From: JBIOYL01 sp044870185
Lineage (GTDB): Bacteria > Actinomycetota > CALGFH01
NCBI GenBank assembly: GCA_044870185.1
Contig: JBIOYL010000404.1
Span: forward strand, 1 to 25,227
Direction: 5' to 3'
DNA length: 25,227 nt
Part shown: positions 7,490 through 13,693 of the stretch, piece after piece
How positions within the stretch are numbered: the first letter of the stretch is position 1
Layout: the number at the start of each line of letters is the position of its first letter
Notes under the pieces: model-generated
The model's input: only the letters and a program-made list of their open reading frames with translations
The model's database searches: none
Told to the model about the DNA's origin: nothing
Program-made: the position numbers and the translations under genes

Positions 7490-7677
7490 TCGCCGGGCGG
7501 CGGCCCGGGGCAGTCCGGCCTGCCGCAGCGGGCCGTCCAGCCGGCCGGGGTGACCTGGACGCGCAGCCGGCGGCCGCAGACGGCGCAGAACCGGGGCGGG
7601 TCGAGCGGCCGCCGGCAGCGGCCGTCGCAGTCGGCCGCCGGCCGTCCGCAGGACGTGCAGTAGGTCGTGGACGGCAT
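7453..7677 (-). CDS. bsaP: Biotin synthase auxiliary protein BsaP
   Basis: The 74-residue protein has eight cysteines: C7-x2-C10, C17-x3-C21, C31-x2-C34, C51 and C56, with the family core PPRFCAVCGRRLRVQVTP and GWTARC. This matches the small protein that mycobacterial biotin synthase requires to turn dethiobiotin into biotin (Rv1590-type, described as BsaP). It starts 8 bp after the bioB stop on the same strand, so it is the last gene of the biotin operon. The cysteines may hold an iron-sulphur cluster or zinc; the sequence cannot tell which. Its 3' end overlaps the convergent gene at 7202-7489 by 37 bp. Confidence 0.85.
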   Translation of the reverse strand: MPSTTYCTSCGRPAADCDGRCRRPLDPPRFCAVCGRRLRVQVTPAGWTARCGRPDCPGPPPGDQFQDRKPISLR

Positions 7678-7685
7678 GCGCGGCC

Positions 7686-8687
7686 CTACAGCGCACCGGA
7701 CAGCGCGCCGATCGGCATGCGCAGGTCGGCCAGCATCTGCAGGTCCTCCGCGGGTGCGCGGCCGAGCGTGGTCAGGTAGTTGCCGATGATGAGGGCGTTG
7801 ATGCCGCTGGTCAGCCCGAGGGCCTGCAGCGCACGCAGGGTGACCTCGCGCCCGCCGGCGTAGCGCAGGATGGTGCCGGGCAGGGCGAGACGGAACAGCG
7901 CGATCCAGCGGATCGCCTCCAGCGGCTCCAGCAGCGGCCGGCCGCCCAGCGGCGTGCCCGGCCGCGGGTTCAGGAAGTTGACCGGCACCTCGGCCGGGTC
8001 GAGGCCGCGGAGCTGGCCGAGCAGCTCCAGCCGCTGGCCGTCGCTCTCGCCCATGCCGAGCAGCACCCCGCAGCACAGCTGCATGCCGGCCGCCCGGACC
8101 AGCTCGCAGGTGGCGTGGCGCTGCTGCCAGGTGTGGGTGGTGACGATGTGGGGGAAGAAGGAGCGGGCCGTCTCCAGGTTATGGTTGTAGCGGTGCACGC
8201 CGCCGGCGGCCAGCCGCTGTGCCTGGCCGGCGTCCAGGATGCCCAGGCTCGCGGCCACGCGCAGGCCGGTCTGCTCGCCGACCAGCCGGGCCGCCTCGAC
8301 GACCCGGCCGACGACCAGGTCGGAGGGGCCGCGCAGGGCCATCACGATGCAGAACTCACTGGCGCCGAGCGCGGCGGCCTCCCGCGCCGCGGCGAGGATC
8401 TCCTCCAGGTCGAGCAGCCCGGTCGGGCGCACGGGGCTGGCGAAGCGCGACGACTGGGAGCAGAAGTGGCAGTCCTCGGGGCAGCCGCCCGTCTTGGCCG
8501 ACAGGATGCCCTCGACCTCGACCTGCGGGCCGCGCCGGGCCAGCCGCACCTCGTGGGCGAGGGCGGCCAGGGAGGGGACCGCCTCGGGCGGCAGGGCGGC
8601 CAAGGCGGCCAGCTCGCCCGCGTCCAGGTCGCGCCCTTCATCCAGCAGCGCCGCACCGGCCGCGGCGAGCAGGTCCCGGAACGTCAT
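7686..8687 (-). CDS. bioB: Biotin synthase (radical SAM)
   Basis: The 333-residue enzyme inserts sulphur into dethiobiotin to give biotin. The radical-SAM motif CPEDCHFC (C69, C73, C76) binds the [4Fe-4S] cluster; further BioB signatures are GILSAKTGGC, HRYNHNLET, and NFLNPRPGTP. The C-terminal NALIIGNYLTT is also typical. The start ATG 8687 overlaps the bioD stop by ATGA. The adjacent bsaP suggests that this BioB is of the type that depends on an auxiliary protein. Length is normal. Confidence 0.97.
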   Translation of the reverse strand: MTFRDLLAAAGAALLDEGRDLDAGELAALAALPPEAVPSLAALAHEVRLARRGPQVEVEGILSAKTGGCPEDCHFCSQSSRFASPVRPTGLLDLEEILAAAREAAALGASEFCIVMALRGPSDLVVGRVVEAARLVGEQTGLRVAASLGILDAGQAQRLAAGGVHRYNHNLETARSFFPHIVTTHTWQQRHATCELVRAAGMQLCCGVLLGMGESDGQRLELLGQLRGLDPAEVPVNFLNPRPGTPLGGRPLLEPLEAIRWIALFRLALPGTILRYAGGREVTLRALQALGLTSGINALIIGNYLTTLGRAPAEDLQMLADLRMPIGALSGAL

Positions 8688-9358
8688 CGCAGCTCCTCGG
8701 GCAGGCCGGCCAGGCGGTCGGCCGGCGTGCCAGGGGGACCCGCCAGGCGGTCGGCCAGGGCGGCGGGGGTGGTGACCACGTCGAACCGGTCGGTCTCGGC
8801 GAGCCAGGCGCGGTTGCGGGCGTGCAGGCCGTCGTCGGGGTCGAAGCGGTTGAGCGCGACGACGAGCGGCCGGCCGCCGAACGCGGCCGCGGCCAGCCGC
8901 ACCGCGTTGATGACGCCGAGCCCGGCGTCCGCCACGAGCACGACCGGGTCGGCGCCGAGCGCGTCGGCGAGCGCCACCGTGTCGCCGTCGGCGGCGAGCG
9001 GCGAGCGCGGCCCGCCGACGCCCTCCACCAGCGTCACGCCGGCGGCGGGCAGATCCAGCTCGGCGACCAGCTCGGCGAGCGTGAACGGCGGGCGGCCGAG
9101 CGCCTCGGCGGCCATCGGCGGCGCCATCGGCAGCGCAAGCCAGCGGTGGGCGGGGCAGACCTGCTGGGCCGGCTCGCCGGTCGCGGCGGCCAGCAGCTCG
9201 GCGTCGGTCGGTCCGCCGGCGGGGTCGAAGCTCTGCACCGGCTTGCGGGCCGCCACCGGCACCAAGCGGGCCACCAGGCCGCGCAGGACGGCGGCGGCGA
9301 CGAACGTCTTGCCGACCCCGGTGTCGGTGCCGCTTACCACGACGGTCCGGCTAGGCAA
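8684..9358 (-). CDS. bioD: Dethiobiotin synthetase
   Basis: The 224-residue ATP-dependent enzyme carboxylates and closes DAPA to dethiobiotin. The P-loop GTDTGVGKT occupies residues 10-18; ARKPVQS, LVEGVGG and VALNRF are further family signatures. Translation probably starts at TTG 9358, overlapping the bioF stop by 8 bp; an internal GTG a few codons later is possible but would shorten the first strand. The stop overlaps bioB by 4 bp, so expression is coupled. Confidence 0.95.
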   Translation of the reverse strand: MPSRTVVVSGTDTGVGKTFVAAAVLRGLVARLVPVAARKPVQSFDPAGGPTDAELLAAATGEPAQQVCPAHRWLALPMAPPMAAEALGRPPFTLAELVAELDLPAAGVTLVEGVGGPRSPLAADGDTVALADALGADPVVLVADAGLGVINAVRLAAAAFGGRPLVVALNRFDPDDGLHARNRAWLAETDRFDVVTTPAALADRLAGPPGTPADRLAGLPEELR

Positions 9359-10598
9359 CCCACGCCGCCCGGAGCTCGTCGAGGGCGGCGGCCAGCTCCC
9401 CGACCTGCGCCTCGGTGTGGACGGCCGACAGCGTCACCCGCAGGCGCGAGCCGCCCGGCGGGACCGACGGCGGCCGGATGGCCGGCACCAGCAGCCCCCG
9501 CTGCCGCAGCCGGCGGGACGCGGCCAGGGCGGCCGCCTCGTCGCCGAGCACGACCGGGACGATGGGGGAGGGGTGGCCCGGGGCCAGCAGGCCGGTCAGC
9601 CGGTGCAGCCGGCCGGTCAGGCGCTCCCCCTCGGCCGAGCGCAGCACGCGCAGCGCGGCCAGGGCGGCCGCCGCGTCGGCCGGCGTCGACGCGGTGGTGA
9701 AGATGTAGGGGCGGGCACGGTTGACGAGCAGGTCGGTGAGCGCGGCCGGCCCGGCCACGAAGCCGCCGAGCGCGCCGAGCGTCTTCGACAGCGTGCCGAC
9801 CCGCAGGACGTCGACGCCGGCCGGGAGCTCGTGCGGCCCGAGCACGGCGTGGGCCTCGTCGAGCACCAGCAGCGCGCCGTGCCGGGCGCACGCCGCGGCC
9901 AAGGCGGCCAGCGGGGCGACGTCGCCGTCCATCGAGAACACGCTGTCGGTGACCACGAGCGCCCGGCCCGGCGTGCCGGCCAGCAGCCGCTCGACCGCGG
10001 CGGCGTCGGCGTGCGGGTAGACGGTCACCTCGGCCCGGGCCAGCCGGCAGCCGTCGACGATCGAGGCGTGGTTGCGCTCGTCGGACAGGATGCGCACGCC
10101 CGGGCCGCCGAAGCTGGCCAGCACGCCCAGGTTGGCGGCGAAGCCGGTCGAGAACAGCACCGCCCGCTCGGCCGACTTCCAGGCGGCCAGCTCGGCCTCC
10201 AGCTCGCTGTGCACGGGGCGGGAGCCGGTCACCAGCCGGGCGGCGCCCGCGCCGGCCCCCCAGCGGTCGAGCGCGGCGTGGGCGGCCGCGACCACCGCCG
10301 GATGGGCGGACAGCCCGAGGTAGTCGTTGGCGGCGAACGACACCAGCCGGCACCCGTCGGCGTCGGTGCGCTCGACCGGGCCGCGCCCGTCCAGGTCGCG
10401 CACCGCCCGCCAGCGTCCGGCCGCCTCGATCGCCCGCCGCTCCGCGGCCGCCCAGGCCCTCCAGTCAGACCGGGGCACCCCTTCGTTGATCGGGGCACCC
10501 CTTTGGGGTTCCCCGAACCCCTCCGGGGGGTTCCCCGGACCCCTCCTGGTTGACCGGGGCACCCCTTCGGGGTTCCCCAGACCCTTCCGGCAGCTCAT
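9351..10598 (-). CDS. bioF: 8-amino-7-oxononanoate synthase with a repeat-encoded N-terminal extension
   Basis: BioF condenses pimeloyl-ACP/CoA with alanine to make KAPA. The body begins near SDWRAWAAAERRAIEA and shows the family marks FAANDYLGLSAHP, GTGSR-like VTGSRPVHSELE, DEAHAVLGPHE and the PLP-lysine motif LSKTLGALGG. ATG 10598 overlaps the bioA stop by ATGA and is in frame; it gives 415 residues, about 30 more than E. coli BioF. The extra 40 residues (GLGNPEG, GPGNPPEG, GFGEPQRG) are translated from a GC-rich repeat array. GTG 10478, inside the last repeat, would give 375 residues and a normal protein, but lacks properly spaced Shine-Dalgarno sequence. The 4-bp overlap favours 10598. 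Confidence 0.93.
   Translation of the reverse strand: MSCRKGLGNPEGVPRSTRRGPGNPPEGFGEPQRGAPINEGVPRSDWRAWAAAERRAIEAAGRWRAVRDLDGRGPVERTDADGCRLVSFAANDYLGLSAHPAVVAAAHAALDRWGAGAGAARLVTGSRPVHSELEAELAAWKSAERAVLFSTGFAANLGVLASFGGPGVRILSDERNHASIVDGCRLARAEVTVYPHADAAAVERLLAGTPGRALVVTDSVFSMDGDVAPLAALAAACARHGALLVLDEAHAVLGPHELPAGVDVLRVGTLSKTLGALGGFVAGPAALTDLLVNRARPYIFTTASTPADAAAALAALRVLRSAEGERLTGRLHRLTGLLAPGHPSPIVPVVLGDEAAALAASRRLRQRGLLVPAIRPPSVPPGGSRLRVTLSAVHTEAQVGELAAALDELRAAWVA
10468..10590. repeat. GC-rich repeat array between bioA and the bioF body
   Basis: The block contains three copies of a GGGGCACCCCTT-type unit (10468-10485, 10488-10514, 10552-10578); the last two match at 25 of 27 positions. Between them lie GGGGTTC-ccc-GAACCCC (10505-10521, a perfect 7-bp stem) and a related GGGGGGTTCCCCGGACCCC stretch. 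All units can fold into short stable hairpins in the mRNA. No stop codon occurs in the bioF frame, so the array reads through. A possible degenerate relative lies at about 17950-17976. Confidence 0.8.
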
Positions 10599-11884
10599 GC
10601 CGGCGCGACCTCGGTGATCGCCGCACCCAGCACCTCGACGATGCGGTGCAGCTCGGCGCCGGTGATGCTGAGTGGCGGCATGAGCACGACCACGTCGCCG
10701 AGCGGCCGCAGCAGCACGCCGCGCCGGACCGCGGCCGCGCACACGCGCCGGCCGCGCCGGGCGCCGGGTGCGCCCGGATGCAGCTCGACCCCGCCCATGA
10801 GCCCTTCGAGCCGGACCTCGCGCACCGCCGGGAGCGGCGCGATGCGCTCGGCCAGCAGGGCGCGCAGCTCGGCGGAGCGGGCGCGTACGCCGGCGAGCAT
10901 GTCACGCTCGGCCAGCAGGCGCAGATGGCGCAGGGCGACCGCGGCGGCCAGCGCGTTGCCGCCGTACGAGTGGCCGTGGGAGAGGGTGCGCGGGCCGAGG
11001 TCGGCGCCGAGGAACGCCCGGTACACGCGCCCCGAGGCCGCCGTGGCCGACATCGGCAGGTAGCCGCCGGTCATGCCCTTGCCCAGGCACAGCAGGTCGG
11101 GTCGCAGGCCGCAGCGCTCCGAGGCGAACAGGTGACCGGTGCGCCCGAACCCGGTCGCCACCTCGTCGCACACCAGCAGCACGCCGGTGTCCCGGCAGGC
11201 GTCGGCGAGCGTGGCGAACCGCTGCGGCGGCGCGGTGCGCATGCCGGCCGCGCCCTGCACGAGCGGCTCGACCACGACCGCGGCCAGCCGCTGGGCGTGC
11301 TGGCGGACCAGGGCGGCCGCGGTGGCCAGGCAGTCGGGGTCGCCGAAGCCGGGGGCGCGCACCACGGGGAAGCGCAGCGGGTCGAACAGGGCGGTGCCGA
11401 AGCCGCCCCCACCGAGCGACAGCGAGCCGACCGTGTCGCCGTGGTAGGCGTCGCCGAACGCCAGGTAGGTGGTGCGGCCGGCGACGCCCTGGTTGACCCA
11501 GTACTGGAAGGCGATCTTGAGCGCCTGCTCGACCGCGGCCGCCCCGTCGGAGGCGAACAGGAAGTGCGGGTCGGCGACCGGGACGACCTCGGCGAGCGCC
11601 TCGGCCAGCTCCACCACCACCCGGTTGCCGTTGCCGAGCATGGTCGTGTGGGCCACCCGGCCGAGCTGGGCGACCAGGGCGGCGTCCAGCTCGGGCACCC
11701 GGTGGCCGAGGGTCGACACCCACAGCGACGAGACCGCGTCCAGGTAGCGGCATCCCTCGGTGTCGATCAGCTCGTGGCCCTCGGCGCGCTCCACGATCAC
11801 CGGCGCGTTGTCGGCCCAGGCGGCCATCTGCGTGAACCCGTGCCAGATGCGGGCGGCGTCACGCTCGACCCAGCTCGTCTCCAT
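10595..11884 (-). CDS. bioA: Adenosylmethionine-8-amino-7-oxononanoate aminotransferase
   Basis: The 429-residue PLP enzyme transfers an amino group from SAM to KAPA, giving DAPA. Class III aminotransferase signatures are present: FASDGAAAVEQALKIAFQY, AYHGDT (146-151), the DEVATGFGRTG segment (240-250) with its PLP-pyridine Asp, and the PLP lysine K269 in LCLGKGMTGG. SSLWVSTLGH near residue 52 is typical of BioA. It is the first gene of the biotin operon and overlaps bioF by ATGA. The start ATG 11884 has no obvious ribosome binding site but follows a -10 box by 8 nt. Confidence 0.96.
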   Translation of the reverse strand: METSWVERDAARIWHGFTQMAAWADNAPVIVERAEGHELIDTEGCRYLDAVSSLWVSTLGHRVPELDAALVAQLGRVAHTTMLGNGNRVVVELAEALAEVVPVADPHFLFASDGAAAVEQALKIAFQYWVNQGVAGRTTYLAFGDAYHGDTVGSLSLGGGGFGTALFDPLRFPVVRAPGFGDPDCLATAAALVRQHAQRLAAVVVEPLVQGAAGMRTAPPQRFATLADACRDTGVLLVCDEVATGFGRTGHLFASERCGLRPDLLCLGKGMTGGYLPMSATAASGRVYRAFLGADLGPRTLSHGHSYGGNALAAAVALRHLRLLAERDMLAGVRARSAELRALLAERIAPLPAVREVRLEGLMGGVELHPGAPGARRGRRVCAAAVRRGVLLRPLGDVVVLMPPLSITGAELHRIVEVLGAAITEVAPA

Positions 11885-11892
11885 GGCCGGCG

Positions 11893-11932
11893 ACCCTAGC
11901 CGCCGAGCGGTACCAAGGGCAACTCGGCAACT
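11893..11932 (-). promoter_or_regulatory. Promoter of the biotin operon with direct repeat
   Basis: On the minus strand TTGCCC (11922-11917), 18 bp, TAGGGT (11898-11893) precedes the bioA ATG by 8 nt, consistent with a leaderless or near-leaderless mRNA. The -35 lies in a direct repeat GGCAACT-c-GGCAACT (plus-strand 11918-11924 and 11926-11932), which could be a regulator site. I do not see a clear BirA- or BioQ-type operator. Confidence 0.55.
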
Positions 11933-11949
11933 TTGGCCCGGCGGCGGAC

Positions 11950-12007
11950 GGGGACGGCTCCGGCCGTGCGGCGCCGCCGGGGACGGCTCCGGCCGTGCGG
12001 CGCCGCC
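11950..12007. repeat. 29-bp tandem duplication between bioA and the SDR gene
   Basis: Two perfect head-to-tail copies of a 29-bp unit (11950-11978 and 11979-12007) begin GGGGACGGCTCCGG and end with the 10-bp palindrome GCGGCGCCGC plus C. The duplication is in the divergent promoter region between bioA (minus) and the SDR gene (plus). Its role is unknown; it may be a recent slippage event. Confidence 0.85.
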
Positions 12008-12018
12008 AGGCGGCCGGC

Positions 12019-12035
12019 TAGCATGCCGGCATGCT
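12019..12035 (+). promoter_or_regulatory. Leaderless -10 box and 16-bp palindrome over the SDR start codon
   Basis: TAGCAT (12019-12024) fits TANNNT and lies 6 nt before the ATG at 12031, with no ribosome binding site, as in leaderless genes. A perfect 16-bp palindrome AGCATGCCGGCATGCT (12020-12035) covers both the -10 and the start codon, so a protein bound here would block transcription directly. No -35 is evident. Confidence 0.55.
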
Positions 12036-12792
12036 CGCCGACGCCTTCCGCCTCGACGGCCGCACCGCGCTCGTCACCGGGGCGAGCCGGGGGATCGGCC
12101 GCCAGGCCGCCCTGACCCTGGGGGAGGCCGGCGCCCGGGTCGTGCTCGCAGCCCGCACCAAAGAGGAGCTGGCGGCGGTCGCGGCGGCCGCCCGGGCGGC
12201 GGGGGCGCCCGAGGCCGTCGCCGTGCCCACCGACGTCACCGACGAGGCGGCGGTCGAGGCGGCCGTGGCGGCGGCCGTGGCGGCGACCGGCCGGCTGGAC
12301 GTGGTCGTCAACCTGGCCGGGGGCTCCCGCTTCGCCGCCCCGGTCGCCGCCACCCGGACGCCCGGCTGGGACAAGGCGGTCGCGGTCAACCTGCGCTCGG
12401 TGTTCCTCACCTCACGGGCCGCCCTGCCGTACCTGCCCCGTGGCGGCTCGATCGTGAACGTGGCCAGCATCGCCGCGTTCCGCTCCAGCCCTGGCCTGGC
12501 CGCCTACGGTGCGGCCAAGGCGGCCGTGGTCGCCTTCACCCGCACCCTGGCCGTGGAGGCCGCCCCTCTGGGCGTACGCGTCAACTGCCTGGCCCCCGGC
12601 TGGGTGCGCACCGAGCTGACCCGTGCGCTGTGGTCGGATCCCGAGCGCAGCCGGGCGATCGAGGCGCAGATCCCGCTCGGCCGCTGGGCCGACCCCGAGG
12701 ACCTGGCCGGGCCGCTGCTGCTGCTGGCCTCGGACGCTGGCGGCTACCTGACCGGCATGACGCTGGTCGCCGACGGCGGCCTGCTCGCCTGA
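12031..12792 (+). CDS. Short-chain dehydrogenase/reductase (SDR)
   Basis: The 253-residue classical SDR has the NAD(P)-binding TGASRGIG (16-23), NLAG (94-97), a catalytic serine in NVAS (S146), and Y159-x3-K163 (YGAAK), then the APGWVRTEL segment and a C-terminal GMTLVADGG. An Arg at the end of beta-2 (AARTKEE) hints at NADP, but this is uncertain. The substrate cannot be predicted. The start ATG 12031 follows a -10 box by 6 nt without ribosome binding site. It stands alone between the divergent biotin operon and the Nudix gene. Confidence 0.93.
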   Translation: MLADAFRLDGRTALVTGASRGIGRQAALTLGEAGARVVLAARTKEELAAVAAAARAAGAPEAVAVPTDVTDEAAVEAAVAAAVAATGRLDVVVNLAGGSRFAAPVAATRTPGWDKAVAVNLRSVFLTSRAALPYLPRGGSIVNVASIAAFRSSPGLAAYGAAKAAVVAFTRTLAVEAAPLGVRVNCLAPGWVRTELTRALWSDPERSRAIEAQIPLGRWADPEDLAGPLLLLASDAGGYLTGMTLVADGGLLA

Positions 12793-12831
12793 CGAGCCCG
12801 CCAGGCGGCGGCCCGCTCGCCTGCCGGGCGC

Positions 12832-12851
12832 GCCCGCCGGGCCCGGCGGGC
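12832..12851. terminator. 20-bp perfect palindrome after the SDR gene
   Basis: GCCCGCCGGG (12832-12841) is followed directly by its reverse complement CCCGGCGGGC (12842-12851). A further CCCGGCGGGC lies at 12859-12868, so alternative pairings are possible. The position between the SDR stop (12792) and the Nudix promoter fits a terminator without U-tract; it could also act as an operator. Confidence 0.45.
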
Positions 12852-12869
12852 CGGCTCGCCCGGCGGGCC

Positions 12870-12875
12870 TATGCT
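12870..12875 (+). promoter_or_regulatory. -10 box for a leaderless Nudix gene
   Basis: TATGCT lies 6 nt before the GTG start at 12882, the same spacing as in the SDR gene upstream, and there is no ribosome binding site. This supports GTG 12882 as the start even though the reading frame is open far upstream. Confidence 0.5.
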
Positions 12876-12881
12876 CTTGCC

Positions 12882-13508
12882 GTGAGCCACCACAGCCTGC
12901 TCGAGCGCATCGCCCGGCTGCCGTTCGTCCCGCCGGACGAGCCGGCCGGAATCCCGGCCGCCGTCCTGATCGCCCTGGCGCCGGTGGCCGGCGCCGACGA
13001 CCTCGAGCTGGTGCTCGTCCAGCGGCCCGACCACATGCGCACCCACGCCGGGCAGGTCGGCCTGCCCGGCGGGGCGGTGGAGCCCGGCGACGCCGACGGG
13101 GTGGCCGCCGCCCTGCGCGAGGCGCACGAGGAGGTCGGCCTGCCGCCGAGCGCCGTGCGTGTGCTCGGCAGCCTGGGCCGAGCCTACCTGCAGGTGTCCA
13201 ACTTCGACGTCCAGCCGGTGGTTGGCATCTGGGACGGCAGGACGCCGCTCGTCCCCAACCCGGACGAGGTCGCCGCCATCCTGCGCCCGACGCTGCGCCA
13301 GCTCGCCGACCCGGCCAACCACGAATCCGTCCCCGTCGCCCGGCTGCTGCCGCCGCAGGCGGTACGCGCCCGCAGGGTGCCGCCCGGCGCGGTGAGCCCG
13401 GTCTTCCGGGTCGACGGTGTGCTCGTCTGGGGGTTCACCGCGGGCCTCCTGGCGGTCTTCCTGGCCCAGCTCGGCCTCGCCGCCCCGCCGGTGCCCAAAG
13501 GCTGGTGA
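12882..13508 (+). CDS. Nudix hydrolase, CoA pyrophosphatase type
   Basis: The 208-residue protein has the CoA-type leader motif HAGQVGLPGG (55-64) fused to a Nudix box with REAHEEVGL (79-87), the metal-binding Glu residues being E80, E83 and E84. Such enzymes split CoA or acyl-CoA into 4'-phosphopantetheine and ADP. PVVG, and VWGFTAGLL near the C-terminus, are also typical of this branch. The length is normal. The GTG start is chosen from the family's N-terminus (LLERIARLPF) and the TATGCT box just upstream. Confidence 0.9.
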   Translation: MSHHSLLERIARLPFVPPDEPAGIPAAVLIALAPVAGADDLELVLVQRPDHMRTHAGQVGLPGGAVEPGDADGVAAALREAHEEVGLPPSAVRVLGSLGRAYLQVSNFDVQPVVGIWDGRTPLVPNPDEVAAILRPTLRQLADPANHESVPVARLLPPQAVRARRVPPGAVSPVFRVDGVLVWGFTAGLLAVFLAQLGLAAPPVPKGW

Positions 13509-13611
13509 CAAACCTGGTGGACATGCAGTACGCTCGCAGTGGCCTGCTTCGGGACTCCACCCGGAGCGCACGGCGCGAGGAGGGCAGGAGAGGACCGGCT
13601 CCTGCCCTCCT
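13505..13611 (+). ncRNA. Candidate small transcript between convergent genes
   Basis: Immediately at the Nudix stop there is GTGACA (13505-13510), 18 bp, TACGCT (13529-13534), a reasonable actinobacterial promoter pointing into the gene-free gap, which ends at a very strong hairpin (13578-13611). A transcript starting near 13541 would be about 70-75 nt. No conserved protein is seen in it. This is inferred from motifs only and may simply be the Nudix terminator region. Confidence 0.25.
13578..13611. terminator. Strong hairpin between Nudix and AI-2E genes
   Basis: AGGAGGGCAGGAG (13578-13590) and CTCCTGCCCTCCT (13599-13611) form a perfect 13-bp stem with an 8-nt loop. It lies between the convergent Nudix and AI-2E genes, so it probably ends transcription from both sides; no U-tract is present. 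The remaining 80 bp to 13693 show nothing further. Confidence 0.75.
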
Positions 13612-13693
13612 TGCTGCTGCCCGAGGGCGTCCCGCTCCGGCCCGTCGTCCCGCTCCGGACCGCTACTGGTCCCCAGGCTTCGCGGGCGCCTGC

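Noticed and set aside
10468..10590. CRISPR array
   Set aside because: Units are short, imperfect, unevenly spaced and self-complementary, without spacers or cas genes.
10599..10742. Further N-terminal extension of the bioF frame into bioA
   Set aside because: It overlaps bioA coding sequence and encodes Arg/His-rich text without family similarity; ATG 10598 with the ATGA overlap is the better start.
11885..11949. BirA or BioQ operator for the biotin operon
   Set aside because: Only a GGCAACT direct repeat is seen; no inverted repeat of the known biotin-regulator types could be found.
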